Source: Polycladomyces abyssicola (GTDB lineage: Bacteria > Bacillota > Bacilli > Thermoactinomycetales > JIR-001). Taken from it: a DNA stretch of 64,000 nucleotides. How positions within the stretch are numbered: the first letter of the stretch is position 1; every line of letters starts with the position of its first letter. Under the pieces are notes generated by a model. The model saw nothing but the letters and a program-made list of their open reading frames with translations, did not search any database and had not been told where the DNA came from. The DNA is taken from assembly GCF_018326425.1 (NCBI RefSeq), contig NZ_AP024601.1:1538001-1602000 (forward strand), written 5' to 3'. A program made the position numbers and the translations under genes. Of this stretch, positions 25,595-33,695 are shown piece after piece.

Positions 25595-26566
25595 ATGAGA
25601 CTCCATGAAATTTATGAGGATCTGAAAAATGACTTAGAATCGATTGAGCAGGAACTGTCGGCAACGGTCGCATCCCGGGACAGCCAGCTGGCGGCGTCGG
25701 CCGGCCACTTGCTCCATGCTGGTGGGAAACGGCTCCGACCTGTTTTTGTATTGTTGTCAGGGCGGTTCGGCAAGTATGATCTGGAGCGTTTGAAAAGGAT
25801 CGCCGTCCCTCTGGAGCTGATTCACATGGCCACACTGGTGCATGATGATGTGATCGACGATGCGGAGACCCGACGGGGGAGAAAAACGGTGAAGGCTCAA
25901 TGGGACAACCGTGTAGCCATGTACACCGGGGATTTCATATTTGCCCGCGCCTTGGAAGTGGTTGCCCAGATCGGTCAGCCGCGGATTCACCATATATTGT
26001 CCCGTGCGATCGTGCAGATGTGCCGGGGGGAAATCGAACAGATCCGCGATTTTTACAACCCCGGTCAGCATTTGCTGCGTTATCTGCACCGAATCAAGCG
26101 GAAAACGGCGCTCCTGATGGCGATCAGCTGCCAATTGGGAGCACTGGCAAGCAACGCATCCGAGGAGATTGTGCGGGTATTATACCGATACGGATATTAT
26201 GTGGGCATGGCGTTTCAGATTACTGACGACGTGTTGGATCTGACCGGTAACGAACAGCAACTCGGCAAGCCAGCCGGGAGTGATTTGCGTCAGGGAAACG
26301 TGACATTGCCGGTCATTCATACTTTGCAGTTCGGGAAAAGGGAGGATCGTGAACGGATTTTGGCGTTTTTGCGTTCACGTGGTGAAGAAGTGTCGTTGGA
26401 CGAAGTGTTGGCACGCGTCCGTCATGCTGAGGGGATACCGTTTTCGCTCAACCTGGCCGAACGGTATTTGGAGAAGGCGCTGTCGATGGTGGACGTCTTG
26501 CCGCCGTGCACTGCGCGAGAATCGTTGCGTATGATTGCCAGGTTTGTCGGTACACGCACGTATTAG
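25595..26566 (+). CDS. hepT: Heptaprenyl diphosphate synthase component 2
   Basis: Catalytic trans-prenyltransferase subunit, 323 residues, elongating farnesyl diphosphate with isopentenyl diphosphate. First Asp-rich motif LVHDDVIDDAE with the GRKTV segment after it, second motif ITDDVLD, both intact. It acts with HepS. ATG 25595 has AAGGTG seven bases upstream; GTG 25586 is a less likely alternative overlapping the mqnA stop. Confidence 0.94.
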   Translation: MRLHEIYEDLKNDLESIEQELSATVASRDSQLAASAGHLLHAGGKRLRPVFVLLSGRFGKYDLERLKRIAVPLELIHMATLVHDDVIDDAETRRGRKTVKAQWDNRVAMYTGDFIFARALEVVAQIGQPRIHHILSRAIVQMCRGEIEQIRDFYNPGQHLLRYLHRIKRKTALLMAISCQLGALASNASEEIVRVLYRYGYYVGMAFQITDDVLDLTGNEQQLGKPAGSDLRQGNVTLPVIHTLQFGKREDRERILAFLRSRGEEVSLDEVLARVRHAEGIPFSLNLAERYLEKALSMVDVLPPCTARESLRMIARFVGTRTY

Positions 26567-26644
26567 GATGTGTGCTCACTTTCGCTACAAAGGAACTTGT
26601 CCGTTAAGTTTCTGATAACATGTTTGCTTTTGACCAGCTGAATC

Positions 26645-26679
26645 TGGTACAATTCCGTTGGGCTACCGCATGGTAGCCC
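26645..26679 (+). promoter_or_regulatory. Extended -10 promoter and 5' hairpin upstream of ndk
   Basis: TGGTACAAT (26645-26653) with TTGCTT 18 bases before TACAAT. Directly after lies a hairpin, GGGCTACC (26660-26667) with GGTAGCCC (26672-26679) and a short T tract. It could stabilise the ndk mRNA at its 5' end or terminate read-through from hepT. Confidence 0.5.
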
Positions 26680-26715
26680 TTTCAATGGCGATTTACATAG
26701 CATGGAGGCGAAACC

Positions 26716-27162
26716 ATGGAAAAGACGTTTGTGATGGTGAAGCCGGATGGGGTACAACGCGGACTCATCGGCGAAATTGTGTCGCGCTTCGAGAAAAAAG
26801 GGTATCAGCTCGTGGCGGCCAAATTGATGACGGTTTCCCGGGAGCTGGCTGAAAAGCATTATGCCGAGCACAAAGAGAAGCCGTTCTTCGGTGAATTGGT
26901 GGATTTCATCACGTCAGGTCCGGTGTTCGCCATGGTGTGGCAAGGACAAAACGTGATCGCTGGAGCCCGGCAAATGATGGGCAAAACCAATCCCGCTGAT
27001 GCCGCACCGGGTACGATTCGCGGTGATTTCGGCATCAGTGTGGGGATGAACATCATCCACGGCTCTGATTCCCCGGAAAGCGCGGAACGGGAAATCAATC
27101 TCTGGTTTGGTGAGCAGGAACTGATCACCTACGACAAAACGATCAACAAATGGATCGGATAA
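26716..27162 (+). CDS. ndk: Nucleoside diphosphate kinase
   Basis: 148-residue enzyme balancing NTP and dNTP pools by phosphate transfer through a phospho-histidine. H115 in [13 protein letters not shown] is the catalytic residue; the N-terminal [16 protein letters not shown] is intact. ATG 26716 follows TGGAGG. Same position after hepT as in B. subtilis. Confidence 0.97.
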   Translation: MEKTFVMVKPDGVQRGLIGEIVSRFEKKGYQLVAAKLMTVSRELAEKHYAEHKEKPFFGELVDFITSGPVFAMVWQGQNVIAGARQMMGKTNPADAAPGTIRGDFGISVGMNIIHGSDSPESAEREINLWFGEQELITYDKTINKWIG

Positions 27163-27197
27163 ACAACAGCCCGGAAATCACTCCGGGCTGAAATTGT
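27163..27197. terminator. Terminator between ndk and the convergent regulator
   Basis: AGCCCGGA (27168-27175) pairs with TCCGGGCT (27182-27189); flanking AACAA/TTGTT extends the stem on both sides. Confidence 0.8.
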
Positions 27198-27241
27198 TAT
27201 CCGACCGCTGTCCTCGCAGATGGTTGACCTCCTCCGAATCC

Positions 27242-27568
27242 TCATTTTTCCCCTTCCGAATCCACCCATTCTTCGGCCCATGCTTGAACGGCATCCATCA
27301 CCGGTCGCAGTGCTTTTCCCTTTTCGGTAAGCGCATATTCGATCCGCACGGGCTTTTCCGGATAAATGTTGCGTTTTAACACCCCGGCGGCTTCCAATTC
27401 CTTGAAACGTTCGGACAGCATTTTATCGCTCATTTGAGGAATGCTGTCGGAGATGTCACGAAACCGTCGGGGACCGTCCATCAGTACCCGGATGATCAAT
27501 CCGGTCCACCGCTTCCCCAGTAGTTCAAAAGCAGCTTCGAATTTGGGACAAAGAGGATGTGGGTGCAT
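27242..27568 (-). CDS. HxlR/YodB-family redox-sensing repressor
   Basis: 108-residue winged-helix regulator. CPKFEAAFELLGKRWTGLII near the N-terminus closely resembles B. subtilis YodB and CatR, whose single conserved N-terminal cysteine senses quinones and other electrophiles; it is C7 here. It diverges from a DoxX-dioxygenase-pirin unit, the same gene types that YodB/CatR control (catDE, mhq genes). AGGAGG eight bases before ATG 27568 fixes the start; longer starts at 27571 and 27577 are possible. Confidence 0.85.
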   Translation of the reverse strand: MHPHPLCPKFEAAFELLGKRWTGLIIRVLMDGPRRFRDISDSIPQMSDKMLSERFKELEAAGVLKRNIYPEKPVRIEYALTEKGKALRPVMDAVQAWAEEWVDSEGEK

Positions 27569-27601
27569 CACCATCACCTCCTGGATTTTATTTTAACATA
27601 G

Positions 27602-27635
27602 TTACTTGACAAAAGTAAGTTATCATCGTATGATA
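27602..27635 (+). promoter_or_regulatory. Promoter and palindromic operator of the doxX operon
   Basis: TTGACA (27606-27611), 17-base spacer, TATGAT (27629-27634): a good sigma-A promoter. A palindrome TTACTT-N5-AAGTAA (27602-27618) covers the -35 and a second, TATCAT-N3-ATGATA (27621-27635), covers the -10. Both are fitting sites for the divergent HxlR-type repressor. Confidence 0.65.
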
Positions 27636-27695
27636 CAGATGCAAAGTAAATAACTGATAAAAATATAGCAATAAACAAAAGGAGAGTGATGGGGC

Positions 27696-28085
27696 ATGAT
27701 GAATCTGGGATTGTTGATTATTCGATTGGTGGTAGGCTTGACGTTTATGGGTCATGGTGCGCAAAAGCTGTTCGGTTGGTTCGGCGGCCATGGGTTGAAA
27801 GGAACGGCCGGGTGGATGGAATCGATCGGATTGCGTCCCGGTTGGTGGATGGCGTTGCTGGCCGGTTTGTCTGAGTTGATCGGTGGGGCATTGTTTGCGG
27901 CTGGTGTAGGAACGAGTTTAGGAGCGGCGCTGATCGTACTGACCATGTTGGTTGCTATCTTCAAAGTGCACGGGAAAAACGGTTACTGGATCACTGCCGG
28001 AGGAATCGAATACAATGTGGTTCTGATTGCGGTGGCAATTGGAGTGGCCTTGATCGGACCCGGTTCCCACGTTTTGATCGGTTAA
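27696..28085 (+). CDS. DoxX family membrane protein
   Basis: 129 residues, four membrane helices, with the family signatures LLIIRLVVGLTFMGHGAQKLFGWFGG at the start split over residues 6-31 and GLSELIGGALFAAG in the middle. CatD and MhqP in B. subtilis belong to this family and are induced by quinones and catechols. AAAGGAGAG about nine bases upstream; ATG 27699 is an alternative. The dioxygenase gene follows 13 bases later. Confidence 0.85.
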   Translation: MMNLGLLIIRLVVGLTFMGHGAQKLFGWFGGHGLKGTAGWMESIGLRPGWWMALLAGLSELIGGALFAAGVGTSLGAALIVLTMLVAIFKVHGKNGYWITAGGIEYNVVLIAVAIGVALIGPGSHVLIG

Positions 28086-28098
28086 GGAGGAAAGTAAA

Positions 28099-28875
28099 TT
28101 GACCTCTTCTTTGTTCATCGCTCACGGGTCACCGCTCCTTGCCGTGCAGGACATCGAATACACCCGGGACTTGCGACGGTTGGGGGAACAACTGGATCAA
28201 CCCGAGGCGATCCTCGTATTCACCGCCCATTGGGTAAGCGAGACGCTGACATTGACGGCCACAGATGAGGCCCAGGATACCATCCACGATTTTGGTGGTT
28301 TTCCAAAAGAATTGTACGAGATTACTTATCCTGCAAAAGGATCGGTCAATGTCGCCAAAGAAGTGCAGAAGCTGCTACGGGATCACGAGATTGAGGCGAT
28401 GCTGAATGCACATCGGGGGCTGGATCACGGGGTGTGGGTGATATTGCGCCATATGTACCCGGCGGCCGACATCCCGGTGATTGCGGCTTCCGTCAATCCC
28501 TCTCTATCACCTGAGGAGCAGTACCGGATCGGGGCAGCCCTTTCCTCCTTGAAAAGGCGTAACATCCTGATTATCGCCAGTGGCGCCACGGTTCACAATT
28601 TCCGTTATATGAACTTTTATGATCAGGGTCAAACCGATGAATGGGCGAAGGAATTTGATGATTGGCTGATCGACCGTATCCGGGAATGGGACACCGTTTC
28701 GCTTTTCGATTATCAACACTTGGTACCGCATGCCCTCCGTGCCACATCGGATGCCGAACACTTTTTGCCGCTGTTTATCGCGATGGGAGCCGGTGTTGAC
28801 AACCGTACGGCTCGGGTGTGCCATCAAAGTTATCAGTACGGTTCATTAAGCCATTTGATTCTGCAGTTTGATTGA
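28099..28875 (+). CDS. Class III extradiol dioxygenase (DODA/LigB type)
   Basis: 258-residue metal-dependent ring-opening dioxygenase. SLFIAHGSPLLAV (H9) and FTAHWVSETLT (near 55) give the metal-binding histidines, with GLDHGVWVILRHMYP (near 113) and ASGATVHNF later, all typical of the DODA/YgiD-like family. It may open catechol-type rings. Start TTG 28099, eight bases after AAGGAGG. It sits between doxX and pirin under a YodB-like regulator, which suggests detoxification of quinols. Its real substrate is not known. Confidence 0.85.
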   Translation: MTSSLFIAHGSPLLAVQDIEYTRDLRRLGEQLDQPEAILVFTAHWVSETLTLTATDEAQDTIHDFGGFPKELYEITYPAKGSVNVAKEVQKLLRDHEIEAMLNAHRGLDHGVWVILRHMYPAADIPVIAASVNPSLSPEEQYRIGAALSSLKRRNILIIASGATVHNFRYMNFYDQGQTDEWAKEFDDWLIDRIREWDTVSLFDYQHLVPHALRATSDAEHFLPLFIAMGAGVDNRTARVCHQSYQYGSLSHLILQFD

Positions 28876-28886
28876 GGTGAGGAGCC

Positions 28887-29597
28887 ATGATTCGCATTAT
28901 TCCATCTGAAGAAAGATATACGGCCGACCATGGTTGGTTAAAGACACGGCACAGTTTCTCGTTTGCGGAGTATTATGACCCAAACAATCTCAATTTCGGG
29001 CCGCTCCGTGTGTTTAACGACGACATCGTGCAGCCGGGAAAAGGTTTCGGTATGCATCCCCACGCGGACATGGAAATCATCAGCTATGTGATCGACGGTG
29101 TGTTGGAGCACCGGGACAGTATGGGTAACCAAGGTTTGCTCCGCGCCGGTGAGGTACAACGGATGACGGCGGGAACCGGCATTTTTCATTCGGAGTACAA
29201 TCACTCGCAAGACCGACCGGTCCATTTTCTGCAAATCTGGTTTTATCCTGAACGCAGGGGACTGACTCCTTCCTGGGAACAAGCATCATTTCCTAAAGAA
29301 GCGCAACACAACCGGTTACTGCCGGTTGTCTCCGGCACGCCCCGGGAAGGCGCACTGTCGATTCATCAGGATGTCACAGTGTATCTGTCGCAGTTGGATG
29401 CGGGGCGTTCATTGACGCATGAACAGGAAGACGGACGCTTGATGTATCTGTTTCTGATCGAAGGTCGGATAAAGTTGAGCGGGGAACATACGTTAAAAAC
29501 GGGAGATACTGCCCGTATAACTGATCTCTCCAGCATCGAGATCGCTGCTGAGGAAGATGCGCATTTCATGCTGATGGATTTGGCGTCCTTGGATTAA
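28887..29597 (+). CDS. Pirin family protein (quercetinase-like)
   Basis: 236-residue bicupin. GMHPHADMEIISYVIDG carries the metal-binding HPHxDxE motif (near 53-58) and GIFHSEYNHS a further histidine. Some family members have quercetin 2,3-dioxygenase activity; others are redox sensors. GAGGTGAGGAG precedes ATG 28887, 11 bases after the dioxygenase stop, so it belongs to the same operon. A terminator follows. Confidence 0.88.
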   Translation: MIRIIPSEERYTADHGWLKTRHSFSFAEYYDPNNLNFGPLRVFNDDIVQPGKGFGMHPHADMEIISYVIDGVLEHRDSMGNQGLLRAGEVQRMTAGTGIFHSEYNHSQDRPVHFLQIWFYPERRGLTPSWEQASFPKEAQHNRLLPVVSGTPREGALSIHQDVTVYLSQLDAGRSLTHEQEDGRLMYLFLIEGRIKLSGEHTLKTGDTARITDLSSIEIAAEEDAHFMLMDLASLD

Positions 29598-29627
29598 GAG
29601 TTCGGTGTGGAGACGAATTTTCCGTTC

Positions 29628-29655
29628 ACCGGTGTCAAAAAGACACCGGTTTTTT
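29628..29655 (+). terminator. Intrinsic terminator after pirin gene
   Basis: ACCGGTGTC (29628-29636) pairs with GACACCGGT (29642-29650), five-base A loop, T-run to 29655. Confidence 0.9.
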
Positions 29656-29709
29656 GTGTATTGAGAGCATGCCGTCTTCTCTTGTACAATGATGGGAACA
29701 GGTAAGGCG

Positions 29710-29738
29710 TTTTCAGGTGGTTCATCGTATGGTATCAT
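29710..29738 (+). promoter_or_regulatory. Candidate promoter of the aromatic supraoperon
   Basis: TTTTCA (29710-29715), 17-base spacer, TATCAT (29733-29738) with a TGG extension before the -10; 67 bases upstream of aroC. No T-box or other leader element is seen. Confidence 0.5.
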
Positions 29739-29804
29739 TACAAGCAACCAACATACTTTAGCAATTAGAAGCTAAAAAGCGCGAAAGTGGAGAGGAAGAT
29801 CACG

Positions 29805-30965
29805 ATGAGGTATTTGACGGCGGGGGAATCGCATGGCCCCCAATTGACGGTGATTATTGAAGGATTGCCGAGCCGTATGCCGTTCTCCAAAGAAAAGGTG
29901 GACGAACAGCTGGCCCGGCGCCAAAAAGGATACGGACGCGGACGCCGGATGCAGATCGAGTCCGACCAAGTCCAGGTTCTCTCGGGTGTACGGTTCGGAC
30001 AAACGACCGGAGCGCCGGTCACGTTAGTGATCGAAAACAAGGACTTCCAGCATTGGCGCAAAATCATGAGCTTGGATCCTGTACCGGAAGAAGCGGAAAA
30101 ACGGCGAATCTCCCGGCCGCGCCCCGGTCATGCGGATCTCAACGGTGCGATCAAATACAATCATCGGGACATGCGTGATGTGTTGGAACGTTCCAGTGCG
30201 AGGGAAACGGCAGCCCGGGTGGCCGCGGGAGCGGTGGCGCGCCAGCTGTTGGAGACGTGCGGCATTCGCATCGCCGGTCATGTGGTGAGCATTGGGGGAG
30301 TGACGGCTCAACCGGTGGACTTGCCGCTGGAAGAATGTGTGGCGCGTGCTGAGGCTTCCCCGGTTCGTTGTCTGGACCCGGAGGCTGAAAAGGAAATGAT
30401 CCGTTTGATCGATGAAGCAAAAAAAGAAGGGGATACCCTGGGCGGCATCGTGGAAGTGATCGTCGAGGGCGTGCCGGTCGGGTTGGGATCGCACGTGCAT
30501 TGGGATCGGAAGCTGGATGCACGGATCGCCCAGGCAATCGTCAGCATCCAGGCGTTCAAAGGCGTGGAGATCGGTATCGGGTTTGAAGCGGCCCGGTTGA
30601 AAGGATCTCAAGTTCATGACGAGATCATGTGGGATGAATCCCGCGGGTATTACCGTCGTACCAACCGTCTCGGCGGATTTGAGGGCGGAATGACGACGGG
30701 CGAGCCGATTGTGGTACGCGGTGTGATGAAACCGATCCCTACGCTGTACAAACCACTCAGGAGTGTGGACATCGACAGCAAGGAACCCTTTTTGGCCAGT
30801 ATCGAGCGCTCGGACAGCTGTGCCGTGCCCGCCGCCTGTGTCGTCGCGGAAAATGTGGTGGCATGGGAAGTGGCCCGGGCGTTGACCGAGAAATTTTCCA
30901 GCGACACGATGGATGAATTGCTGGATGAACTGAAGCGGTACAGGGAAAGGGCGGCGAGATTTTGA
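29805..30965 (+). CDS. aroC: Chorismate synthase
   Basis: Last step of the shikimate pathway, 386 residues, FMN-dependent. [21 protein letters not shown] at the N-terminus, [20 protein letters not shown] (near 105-125) and [16 protein letters not shown] are family signatures. ATG 29805 follows GAGAGGA by eight bases. First gene of the aro-trp supraoperon (aroF in B. subtilis naming); aroB overlaps or abuts its stop. Confidence 0.97.
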   Translation: MRYLTAGESHGPQLTVIIEGLPSRMPFSKEKVDEQLARRQKGYGRGRRMQIESDQVQVLSGVRFGQTTGAPVTLVIENKDFQHWRKIMSLDPVPEEAEKRRISRPRPGHADLNGAIKYNHRDMRDVLERSSARETAARVAAGAVARQLLETCGIRIAGHVVSIGGVTAQPVDLPLEECVARAEASPVRCLDPEAEKEMIRLIDEAKKEGDTLGGIVEVIVEGVPVGLGSHVHWDRKLDARIAQAIVSIQAFKGVEIGIGFEAARLKGSQVHDEIMWDESRGYYRRTNRLGGFEGGMTTGEPIVVRGVMKPIPTLYKPLRSVDIDSKEPFLASIERSDSCAVPAACVVAENVVAWEVARALTEKFSSDTMDELLDELKRYRERAARF

Positions 30966-30967
30966 TC

Positions 30968-32059
30968 ATGCGCACGTTGGAAGTGGCGTTGGGCGATCGG
31001 TCCTATCCCATCGTGGTTGGTTCCGGTTTGTATGCGGATTTACCCCGTTGGCTTCAACTGCGTCACATCACGCCTGCACATTCTCTGTTGGTCGTGACCG
31101 ATTCCAGTGTGGCGCCGCATTACGGCAAACGCGTGCTGACACCGTTGGAGTCGGCCGGTTACCGGGTTCAAATGAGCGTGGTGCCGGCGGGAGAGGCTTC
31201 CAAAAGTCTGGATCAGTTGTCCCGGCTAGTGGAAGAAGCGATTCGCTTCGGTATGGATCGGGACAGCGCGGTGTTGGCGCTCGGCGGCGGGGTGGTCGGG
31301 GATTTGGCCGGGTTTTTAGCGGCTGTTTACATGCGCGGCATCCGGTTTGTGCAACTCCCCACGACGCTGTTGGCGCACGACAGCAGTGTAGGCGGGAAAA
31401 CCGGGGTCAACCATCCGCTGGGAAAAAATATGATCGGTGCGTTTCATCAGCCTGAATTGGTGTTGTTCGACGTGGATACGCTCGCCACACTGCCAGAACG
31501 GGAGCTGGCTTCCGGCTTCGCCGAGGTGATCAAACACGCACTGATCGCTGACGCGGATTTCGCGATGTGGCTGGAGCAACACCATGAAGCGCTGTTGCGG
31601 AGGGACCCGACGCTGCTGACGGAAGCGATCGTACGCGGATGCGCCATTAAAGCACAGGTAGTAGCCCGGGACGAACGGGAATCCGGTCTGCGCGCCATTT
31701 TGAACTACGGTCACACCATTGGCCATGCGTTGGAGGCGGCGACAGGCTACCGCCGTTGGACGCATGGCGAGGCAGTGGCAATTGGAATGGTGGGGGAAGC
31801 GATTTTGGGTGAGCTGGTGGGGACGGCACGGGACGTGTCCGGTTTCACCCGGCGTTTGCTCGCGTTGTACGGTTTGCCCGTCACCTTGGATGAGCCGCTC
31901 TCCGATGAGGAATTGCTCACCCTGATGCGCAGGGACAAAAAAGCGCGGCAAGGGGAATACGTGTTTGTTCTACCCAAAGGCATCGGCACGGTGGAAGTGA
32001 AAAAAGGTGTCGAGGAGCGTGTGATTCGCGAAGCGTTGCGGCGATTGAAGGAGGAATAA
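30968..32059 (+). CDS. aroB: 3-dehydroquinate synthase
   Basis: Second step of the shikimate pathway, NAD- and zinc-dependent, 363 residues. The glycine-rich LALGGGVVGDLAGFLAA, the DSSVGGKTGVNHPLGKN motif and the GHTIGHALEAATGY zinc-binding stretch are all present. ATG 30968 lies two bases after the aroC stop; TTG 30962 is a possible alternative overlapping it. aroH follows after one base. Confidence 0.96.
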   Translation: MRTLEVALGDRSYPIVVGSGLYADLPRWLQLRHITPAHSLLVVTDSSVAPHYGKRVLTPLESAGYRVQMSVVPAGEASKSLDQLSRLVEEAIRFGMDRDSAVLALGGGVVGDLAGFLAAVYMRGIRFVQLPTTLLAHDSSVGGKTGVNHPLGKNMIGAFHQPELVLFDVDTLATLPERELASGFAEVIKHALIADADFAMWLEQHHEALLRRDPTLLTEAIVRGCAIKAQVVARDERESGLRAILNYGHTIGHALEAATGYRRWTHGEAVAIGMVGEAILGELVGTARDVSGFTRRLLALYGLPVTLDEPLSDEELLTLMRRDKKARQGEYVFVLPKGIGTVEVKKGVEERVIREALRRLKEE

Positions 32060-32060
32060 A

Positions 32061-32480
32061 ATGAAGGTGCGAGGCATTCGCGGCGCAACCACGGTGGAAA
32101 AAAATGAAGCGGAATCGATTTTGTCCGCGACGGAGGAACTGTTGCGGGAGATGATCCGGCGCAATCAGGCGACACCGGAGGATATTGCCTGCGTGTTCTT
32201 CACAGTGACGACCGATTTGAACGCGACGTTTCCGGCGCAGGCGATCCGGTCCATGCCGGGATGGGAGATGGTGCCCTTGCTTTGTGCCAACGAAATTCCA
32301 GTGCCGGGAAGTCTGCCGCGCTGCATCCGACTCTTGATGCTGATCAATACGAATCGGGGTCAAGAGGAGATCGAACACGTATATTTGCGCGATGCCCGGG
32401 TGCTGCGGCCGGATTTGACGAAAAATGAGTCATTGACACCCGACGGATTCTCCGATACAGTGATGAGTAAGCCGAGTTGA
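32061..32480 (+). CDS. aroH: Chorismate mutase, AroH type
   Basis: 139-residue monofunctional chorismate mutase of the trimeric AroH class, making prephenate for Phe and Tyr. VRGIRGATTVEKNE at the N-terminus and VFFTVTTDLNATFPAQAIR are typical, with the active-site R7 and a CANEIPVPGSLPRCIR segment. AAGGAGG precedes ATG 32061. The last codons run into the TRAP-binding array, so its 3' end doubles as part of the trp leader. Confidence 0.95.
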   Translation: MKVRGIRGATTVEKNEAESILSATEELLREMIRRNQATPEDIACVFFTVTTDLNATFPAQAIRSMPGWEMVPLLCANEIPVPGSLPRCIRLLMLINTNRGQEEIEHVYLRDARVLRPDLTKNESLTPDGFSDTVMSKPS

Positions 32481-32527
32481 GCCGAGATGGAGACGAGACG
32501 GGAAGAGCATAGCAGAGCGGAGCGGAG
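32465..32527 (+). promoter_or_regulatory. TRAP-binding (G/U)AG repeat array
   Basis: Eleven GAG or TAG triplets start at 32465, 32474, 32479, 32484, 32490, 32495, 32505, 32510, 32515, 32520 and 32525, most spaced five or six bases apart, as in B. subtilis trp leaders. The first ones lie within aroH. GCGGAG at its 3' end (32517-32522 and 32522-32527) is complementary to CTCCGC (32562-32567) in the terminator, which provides the antiterminator that bound TRAP would block. Confidence 0.88.
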
Positions 32528-32549
32528 TGAAAACGAAAACGGACAACTC

Positions 32550-32582
32550 CGACCAAAGCGCCTCCGCTTTGGTCGTTTTTAT
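32550..32582 (+). terminator. trp attenuator terminator
   Basis: CGACCAAAGCG (32550-32560) pairs perfectly with CGCTTTGGTCG (32565-32575), loop CCTC, followed by a T-run. Formed when TRAP covers the upstream GAG repeats; the competing antiterminator uses CTCCGC from the loop and 3' arm. Confidence 0.9.
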
Positions 32583-32624
32583 TTTCCTCATTGATCCTCC
32601 TGTTGCTCCTCTGTTCTCTTCCTG

Positions 32625-32663
32625 CCGGTCGTCTCGTCAGTTCGCACATCATCGACCGGGGGG
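32625..32663 (+). promoter_or_regulatory. Hairpin next to the trpD ribosome site
   Basis: CCGGTCG (32625-32631) pairs with CGACCGG (32653-32659), which overlaps the first bases of the trpD ribosome site GGGGGGA (32658-32664). CGTCTCGTC just after the left arm (32630-32638) is the exact complement of GACGAGACG in the TRAP array (32492-32500). So TRAP binding could free this segment to form the blocking hairpin, comparable to control of trpE translation in B. subtilis. Confidence 0.5.
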
Positions 32664-32669
32664 ATACAG

Positions 32670-33695
32670 ATGCCTGCATTATTGACCCGCGTTGTGGAAG
32701 GAAATGATTTGTCACGTGACGAAGCTCGTCATGTGATGGATGAATTGATGAGCGGTCTGTGGGAGCCGGAGCAAGTGGCCGGTTTGCTGACCGCTATGCG
32801 CATGAAGGGGGAAACGGCCGAAGAGTTGGCCGGAATGGCAGAAAGTCTTCGCACTCGGGCACTGCGTTGGGAAAAACCTGCTACCGACGCTGTGGACACA
32901 TGCGGAACGGGCGGCGATGGTGGTCGTACGTTCAACATTTCCACCGCCGCCGCGATTCTCGCCTCCGCTTGCGGGGTGAAGGTGGCCAAACACGGCAACC
33001 GGGCCGTCTCATCCAAAAGCGGCAGTGCCGATGTGCTGGAAGCTTTGGGAGTACAGATTTCCACCACACCCGATGCTGCACGCGCCATGTTGGAACAGAC
33101 GGGGATCTGTTTTCTGTACGCGCCGCTGTATCATCAGGCTATGAGACATGTGATGCCGGCGAGAAAAGCCCTCGGATTTCGCACTTGTTTCAATCTGCTG
33201 GGACCGCTGGCCAATCCGGCCGGGGTTCGTCGCCAGTTGGTCGGCGTGTACGACCCTGATTTGACGGAAACGGTCGCTCGCGTATTGCTGATGTTGGGTA
33301 TTAAAAGGGCCATGGTGGTGGCCGGGATGGACGGCTTGGACGAAATCTCCGTATCCGGCCCGACACGGGTGAGCGAAGTGCGAAACGGTCATGTCCGCAC
33401 GTATACGATAACACCTGAGGAAATGGGTTTGACCTCTGCACCGCTAGTAGAGGTGGCTGGCGGCGATGCACAAACCAGCGCTGCCTTGATCCGTCGGGTG
33501 TTCGCCGGCGAACGGGGGGCGCCACGGGACATCGTCTTGGCCAATGCCGGAGCGGTGCTGTGGGTGGGGGATCAGGTGGGCAGTTTGGACGAAGGTGTGC
33601 GGGTGGCCGCCCGGGCGATCGACGAAGGAGCGGCGCTGCGTCAGTTGGAGGAGATGGTTCGGTTTTCGGTGGAGGTGTGCACGCGTGTTTCTTGA
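32670..33695 (+). CDS. trpD: Anthranilate phosphoribosyltransferase
   Basis: Transfers phosphoribose to anthranilate, 341 residues. VDTCGTGGDGGRTFNIST (about 71-88) binds PRPP, KHGNRAVSSKSGSADVLEALG follows, and RKALGFRTCFNLLGPLANPA is the anthranilate-side signature. GGGGGGA five bases before ATG 32670. It takes the place that trpE holds in B. subtilis, directly after the TRAP attenuator. trpC begins inside its 3' end. Confidence 0.96.
   Translation: MPALLTRVVEGNDLSRDEARHVMDELMSGLWEPEQVAGLLTAMRMKGETAEELAGMAESLRTRALRWEKPATDAVDTCGTGGDGGRTFNISTAAAILASACGVKVAKHGNRAVSSKSGSADVLEALGVQISTTPDAARAMLEQTGICFLYAPLYHQAMRHVMPARKALGFRTCFNLLGPLANPAGVRRQLVGVYDPDLTETVARVLLMLGIKRAMVVAGMDGLDEISVSGPTRVSEVRNGHVRTYTITPEEMGLTSAPLVEVAGGDAQTSAALIRRVFAGERGAPRDIVLANAGAVLWVGDQVGSLDEGVRVAARAIDEGAALRQLEEMVRFSVEVCTRVS

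Noticed and set aside
26657-26680. T-box or other tRNA-sensing leader before ndk
   Set aside because: Only a simple 8-bp hairpin is present; no T-box sequence.
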